Part shown: in pieces, positions 8,565 to 12,070 of the stretch
Position numbering within the stretch: position 1 is the stretch's first letter
How the letters are laid out: every line of letters starts with the position of its first letter
Assembly (NCBI GenBank): GCA_021784265.1
Contig: JAJXTA010000028.1
Span: 1 to 12,070 of the forward strand
Source of the DNA: a bacterium
Lineage (GTDB): Bacteria > Verrucomicrobiota > Verrucomicrobiia > Limisphaerales > J093
DNA: 12,070 nt
Direction of reading: 5' to 3'
The notes under the pieces: model-generated
The model's input: only the letters and a program-made list of their open reading frames with translations
Told to the model about the DNA's origin: nothing
Databases searched by the model: none
Translations under genes and position numbers: made by a program

Positions 8565-9911
8565 ATGTTCGATGCGCTGAGCGGCAAGCTCCAGAACGCC
8601 TTCCGCAACCTGCGTGGGCTCGGGAAGATTTCCGAGTCCAACGTGGCCGATTCGTTGCGCGAGGTCCGGCTGGCGTTGCTGGACGCCGACGTGAATTTCA
8701 AGGTCGCCCGCGATTTCATCGAGCGGGTGAAGGCCAAGGCCATCGGCGAGCGCGTCATCCAGAGCATTCAGCCGGGGCAGCAGATCATCAAGATCATCCA
8801 TGACGAGCTGGTCGCCTTGCTGGGGGCGGATCAGGCGGCGTTCCAGATTAGCGGGGACTCGGCGAGCATTCTGATGGTCGGCTTGCACGGCTCCGGCAAG
8901 ACCACTTCGAGCGCCAAGCTGGCGCGGCTCCTCCAGAAACAGGGCCGGTTGCCGCTCCTGGTGGCGGCCGATATCTATCGCCCGGCGGCGATGGACCAAC
9001 TGGCCACCCTCGGCCAGAAGATCGAGGTCCCGGTCTTTGTGGCGCGGGGCGAGACCGATGTGGTGCGGTTGGCGCGCCACGCCCTCGAGGAAGCGCAGGC
9101 GACCGGGCGCAACACCCTCATCTTTGACACCGCTGGCCGGCTCCAGATCGACGAACCGCTGGTGCGGGAATTGGTGCGCCTGCGGGAACTGGTGCGCCCG
9201 CAGGAAACTCTCTTGGTGTTGGATGCCGCCACGGGCCAGGAGGCCGTGAACGTGGCCACCCATTTCGACCAAGCCCTCGACGTTACCGGCGCGGTGCTGA
9301 CGAAGCTGGATGGGGACGCCCGCGGCGGCGCCGCCTTGAGCTTGAAGGCCGTGACCGGCAAACCGATCAAGTTTGTCGGGGTCGGCGAGAAAGTTGAGGA
9401 ATTCGAGCCTTTCTACCCGGACCGCATGGCCTCCCGCATCCTGGGGATGGGTGACGTGGTGGGTTTGGTCGAGCGTGCGGCCGCCGCCGTCGAGGAAGCC
9501 GACGTGCAACGGCTGGAAGAGCGGATGCGCAAAGGGCAGTTCACGCTGGACGACTTTCTGGAACAGCTCCGCCAGATGAAGAAACTCGGGTCGCTGGAGA
9601 GCCTGGTCGGCCTGCTGCCGGGGGGCAGCGAGATGCTCAAACAAACCGACATGAGCAAGAGCGAAAAGGAATTCCGGCGCATGGAAGGGATGCTGTGCGC
9701 CATGACGCCGCTGGAGCGGCGCAACCCGCAGGTCCTGAATGCGCGCCGGCGCTTGCGGATCGCCGCCGGGAGCGGGGTGAAGGTGGCCGAACTGAACACC
9801 TTGCTGCAACGCTTTACCCAGATGCAGCAGATGATGAAGAAGATGGGCAAGTTCCAGAAACTCATGGCGCGCCGGGGCGGGCTGCCGCCGCCCGGTTTCT
9901 TGGGAAGGTAG
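8565..9911 (+). CDS. ffh: Signal recognition particle GTPase Ffh (SRP54)
   Basis: This 448-residue protein is the GTPase and signal-peptide-binding subunit of the bacterial signal recognition particle. It works with 4.5S RNA and the receptor FtsY to bring nascent membrane proteins to the translocon. The N domain opens with the typical MFDALSGKLQNAFRNLRG. The G domain has G1 GLHGSGKTT (106-114, usually GLQGSGKTT), DIYRPAAMDQL, DTAGRL (from 188), TKLDGD (246-251) and GVGEKVEEFEPF. The methionine-rich M domain (from about 325) includes MTPLERRNP and the RNA-binding RRRLRIAAGSG (394-404), then a Met-rich helix (QMQQMMKKM). Length is normal for the family (about 450). The start is fixed by the conserved N-terminus, although the only Shine-Dalgarno-like bases (AGGG, 8559-8562) stand just 2 bases from the ATG, so initiation may be weak or leaderless. 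No SRP RNA gene is visible in the window. Confidence 0.97.
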   Translation: MFDALSGKLQNAFRNLRGLGKISESNVADSLREVRLALLDADVNFKVARDFIERVKAKAIGERVIQSIQPGQQIIKIIHDELVALLGADQAAFQISGDSASILMVGLHGSGKTTSSAKLARLLQKQGRLPLLVAADIYRPAAMDQLATLGQKIEVPVFVARGETDVVRLARHALEEAQATGRNTLIFDTAGRLQIDEPLVRELVRLRELVRPQETLLVLDAATGQEAVNVATHFDQALDVTGAVLTKLDGDARGGAALSLKAVTGKPIKFVGVGEKVEEFEPFYPDRMASRILGMGDVVGLVERAAAAVEEADVQRLEERMRKGQFTLDDFLEQLRQMKKLGSLESLVGLLPGGSEMLKQTDMSKSEKEFRRMEGMLCAMTPLERRNPQVLNARRRLRIAAGSGVKVAELNTLLQRFTQMQQMMKKMGKFQKLMARRGGLPPPGFLGR

Positions 9912-9913
9912 CC

Positions 9914-10681
9914 ATGAGCGACCTTGCCATTGTCGTGCCCGTCTATAACGAAGCGGAGAACGTGCTGCCAATGGTGCGGGAGGTCGCGGCCGCGATGGCG
10001 CACGACGGGCGCGGCTACGAGCTGCTCTTCGTCGATGACGGCAGCACCGACCCGACCTGGGAACGCATCGCCCAAGCCCGCCGCGACGACCCCCGCGTCC
10101 GCGGCTTGCGTCATGTCCGCAATTGCGGGCAAAGCGCCGCCCTCTGGACCGGGTTCCAGGCCACCCGCACCCCGCTGATCGCGACCCTGGACGGTGATCT
10201 CCAGAACGACCCGGCGGAATTGCCGCGGATGCTGGCGTTGCTGGCCGAGGCTGATTTTGTGTGCGGCCGGCGGGCTCATCGGCAGGACAACTGGTCGCGC
10301 CGGTTGTCGGCGCGGGTGGCTCGCTGGGCGCGCGGGATGGTGCTGCGCGTCGGTTTCGCGGATGTGGGCTGTGGCCTGCGGGTCTTCAAACGGACGGTGC
10401 TGGCCGGCGTCTTTGGTTTTCACGGGCTGCACCGCTTCTTGCCGATTCTGGTTGCGGGCGGCGGCTTCGTCACCCTCGAAGTGCCCGTGCGTCATCGCCC
10501 GCGGGTCGCCGGGGTCTCCAAATACGGGGTCTGGAACCGGCTCGGGCGGGGCATCCTCGATTTGCTGGCGGTGGCCTGGTACCAGCAGCGGCGGCTCCAG
10601 CCAGTCGCGACCGTGGAACTGGGTGCCGCTTGTCCCCCGACGGAAGCCGCGTCGCGGGCTCCGGCCACGACCGGCGCATGA
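9914..10681 (+). CDS. GT2 glycosyltransferase, DPM1-like (polyprenyl-phosphate sugar synthase type)
   Basis: This 255-residue protein has a family 2 glycosyltransferase fold. Expected activity is transfer of a hexose from a nucleotide sugar to polyprenyl phosphate on the cytoplasmic side of the membrane. Visible motifs are IVVPVYNEAENV at the N-terminus, VDDGS (D41/D42), the DxD-type DGDLQNDP (D93, D95), DVGCGLRVF, and RHRPRVAGVSKYG, which resembles the acceptor-side motif of dolichol-phosphate mannose synthases. There is no C-terminal pair of TM helices, unlike ArnC/GtrB-type enzymes; the last 30 or so residues are a low-complexity tail. The start is ATG 9914, two bases after the ffh stop, with GGGAAGG (9902-9908) as ribosome site; extension into ffh is rejected. 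The end overlaps the next ATG as ATGA. Close coupling to a polytopic membrane protein suggests that this enzyme makes its lipid-linked donor. Sugar identity is unknown. Confidence 0.85.
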   Translation: MSDLAIVVPVYNEAENVLPMVREVAAAMAHDGRGYELLFVDDGSTDPTWERIAQARRDDPRVRGLRHVRNCGQSAALWTGFQATRTPLIATLDGDLQNDPAELPRMLALLAEADFVCGRRAHRQDNWSRRLSARVARWARGMVLRVGFADVGCGLRVFKRTVLAGVFGFHGLHRFLPILVAGGGFVTLEVPVRHRPRVAGVSKYGVWNRLGRGILDLLAVAWYQQRRLQPVATVELGAACPPTEAASRAPATTGA

Positions 10682-12070
10682 CCGGCGCCGCCGCCCCGCC
10701 GCCCTGGCAGACGGACTCCGCCGGTCCGGAAACGCTCTCCGCGCTGTTCGGGACCCGGCGTTTCCTCCTGATTCTGGGGGTGCTGCTGGTGGCGGCGTTT
10801 CCGGACGTGCTCCTGGGCGGGCGGGTTTTCTTCTACCGTGACTATGGCGTGCTGGCCTATCCGACGGTTTATTACCAGCACGAGCGGTTCTGGCAGGGGC
10901 AGGTGCCGTTGTGGAATCCCCTGAGCAACTGTGGTGTCCCTTTCCTGGCCCAGTGGGGGACGATGGCCCTCTATCCGGGCGCCCTGATCTACCTGTTGTT
11001 CCCCTTGCCGTGGTCCTTAGGGGTGTTTTGTTTGGGGCACCTCGCGCTGGGAGGCTTGGGCATGTATCGGTTGGCGCGGCGGTGGACGGGCGACGGTTTC
11101 GCCGCCAGTTTGGCGGGACTGACCTTCGCCTTCAACGGGGTCACGCTCTCCTGCCTGCTGTGGCCGAACTACATGGTGGCGCTCGGGTGGATGCCGTGGG
11201 TGGTCCTGCTGGTGGAGCGGGCGTGGACCGAAGGTGGCCGGACGCTGGTCCTGGCGACGCTGGTCGCGGCGCTGCAACTGCTCGCGGGCGTGCCGGAGCT
11301 GGTGCTCTTGACCTGGGTGGTTTTGGCCGCGCTCTGGTTGGTGGCCGTGGCCGGCGGGGTGGTTCCCCGTGGACTGGCAGTGGGCCGGTTTCTGGGGATG
11401 CTGTTGTTGGTGCTCGGGTTGGCGGCGGCGCAACTGTTGCCGTTCCTTGATCTCCTGGCCCATTCCCAACGGGACCCGAGCTTTGCGACCGGCAAGTGGT
11501 CGCTGCCTCCGTGGGGCTGGGCGAACTTTCTGCTCCCCTTGGTCCATTGCTACGAGACGACCCAGGGCCTGTTCTTCCAGCACGGGCAGGAGTTCTTTTC
11601 CTCGACCTACCTCGGGGCCGGGGTGGTGCTTTTAGGCGGGTGGGTGGCGTTCAGCGGTCGGCGGCGGCGGGTGCTCCTGCTGACAGCGTTGGCCCTGCTG
11701 GGGCCCGGCTTGGCCCTGGGTGAGAACAGCCTGCTCTACCATTGGTTGCGGCTCGCCCTGCCGTTTGCCGGGGTGGCCCGCTACGCGGTGAAGTTCGTGC
11801 TGTTGACGGCGTTCGTCGTGCCGCTGTTGGCCGCGTTTGCGGCCGAAGCCTGGTTGGGGGGCGACGCCGCGGCCGCGGGTCGAGGCGGGCCCGCGGAGGC
11901 GCTAACGCCCGCCGCCCCCGGGCGCTGGTTGCTGGCAAAATCGCTCCGTCCCGACTACCCGCGCCAGCGAGCGCTAACGCCCGCCGCCCCCGGGCGCTGG
12001 TTGCTGGCCTGGGCGGTGGCCTTGATCAGCCTTATGGGGCGCATGTTATGGGAGGCCTACCGGCACCCGC
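10678..12070 (+). CDS. Polytopic membrane protein, YfhO/GT-C glycosyltransferase-like (partial, 3' end outside window)
   Basis: The frame is open from ATG 10678 to the window end, giving 464 visible residues. After a Pro-rich N-terminus there is a TM helix (about 29-46). A loop follows with FFYRDYGVLAYP (R54, D55) and GQVPLWNPLSNCGVPFLAQ (about 74-92), then roughly nine more hydrophobic segments. The RD-x-Y and PLWNP-x-x-x-CG-x-P pattern in the first large loop is what I know from YfhO-like and related GT-C membrane proteins, which use polyprenyl-phosphate sugars outside the cytoplasm. D55 could be catalytic, by analogy only. The start overlaps the GT2 stop as ATGA and has no clear ribosome site, so translation is probably coupled. 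Residues 408-444 are an odd hydrophilic, Pro/Arg-rich stretch between two membrane segments, made of two copies of a DNA repeat (see repeat entries). Confidence 0.75.
   Translation, partial: MTGAAAPPPWQTDSAGPETLSALFGTRRFLLILGVLLVAAFPDVLLGGRVFFYRDYGVLAYPTVYYQHERFWQGQVPLWNPLSNCGVPFLAQWGTMALYPGALIYLLFPLPWSLGVFCLGHLALGGLGMYRLARRWTGDGFAASLAGLTFAFNGVTLSCLLWPNYMVALGWMPWVVLLVERAWTEGGRTLVLATLVAALQLLAGVPELVLLTWVVLAALWLVAVAGGVVPRGLAVGRFLGMLLLVLGLAAAQLLPFLDLLAHSQRDPSFATGKWSLPPWGWANFLLPLVHCYETTQGLFFQHGQEFFSSTYLGAGVVLLGGWVAFSGRRRRVLLLTALALLGPGLALGENSLLYHWLRLALPFAGVARYAVKFVLLTAFVVPLLAAFAAEAWLGGDAAAAGRGGPAEALTPAAPGRWLLAKSLRPDYPRQRALTPAAPGRWLLAWAVALISLMGRMLWEAYRHP
11899..11936 (+). repeat. 38-bp repeat, copy 1, inside the membrane-protein gene
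   Basis: This is identical to 11971-12008, with the two copies 72 bp apart so the reading frame is kept. It encodes ALTPAAPGRWLLA (residues 408-420). Within it GCCCG (11907-11911) can pair with CGGGC (11919-11923) around a 7-base loop. The bases before this copy do not resemble those before copy 2, so it is not a plain 72-bp tandem duplication. Confidence 0.9.
11971..12008 (+). repeat. 38-bp repeat, copy 2, inside the membrane-protein gene
   Basis: This is an exact copy of 11899-11936, encoding residues 432-444 in the same frame. The hairpin arms are GCCCG (11979-11983) and CGGGC (11991-11995). The 34-bp spacer between the copies encodes an Arg/Pro-rich stretch (KSLRPDYPRQR). The next hydrophobic segment (WAVALISLMG) follows at once, so this copy may be the ancestral context and copy 1 plus the spacer the addition; that order is inference. 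Confidence 0.9.

Noticed and set aside
9695..9913. Upstream start for the GT2 inside ffh
   Set aside because: The extension lies in the conserved M domain of ffh in another frame; the GT2 fold begins right at ATG 9914 with a good ribosome site.

Overview
The window is high-GC bacterial DNA that is almost fully coding, with every recognisable gene on the + strand. The gene mix suggests a free-living Gram-negative bacterium of the PVC type, most likely Verrucomicrobiota: a large Tat-exported GH116 glycosidase carrying a module I associate with PVC/GH32 proteins, a multi-domain sensor kinase pair, and a dolichol-phosphate-mannose-synthase-like GT2 followed by a large polytopic membrane protein. 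The phylum is inferred from style and family content; there is no rRNA or other marker here beyond ffh.

Layout: (1) The tail of an unrecognised gene (1-150) overlaps by an ATGA the start of a membrane-bound sensor histidine kinase (147-2384). Three bases later comes a hybrid kinase with receiver-PAS-kinase-receiver order (2388-4535). These form a compact signalling operon. (2) After a 79-bp gap lies a 1266-residue Tat-dependent GH116-family glycoside hydrolase (4615-8415). It is enlarged by an inserted alpha/beta segment that is itself interrupted by a module of about 140 residues resembling the accessory module of GH32 enzymes. (3) After a 149-bp gap with a small dyad comes ffh, the signal recognition particle GTPase (8565-9911). 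It is followed without a real gap by a GT2 glycosyltransferase (9914-10681) and, through another ATGA overlap, by a polytopic membrane protein of YfhO/GT-C type (10678 to the window end, incomplete). Near its visible end the membrane protein carries two exact in-frame copies of a 38-bp GC-rich sequence that can fold into a hairpin.

How the genes may work together: the two kinases probably form one phosphorelay, because the first has no receiver and the second has two. The GT2 and the membrane protein look like a pair in which the GT2 makes a polyprenyl-phosphate sugar and the GT-C protein transfers it outside the cytoplasm. The glycosidase acts outside the cytoplasm. I see no sequence link between the kinases and the glycosidase. 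The most notable points are the nested domain architecture of the GH116 protein and the in-frame repeat in the membrane protein. I see no clear, wholly new system.
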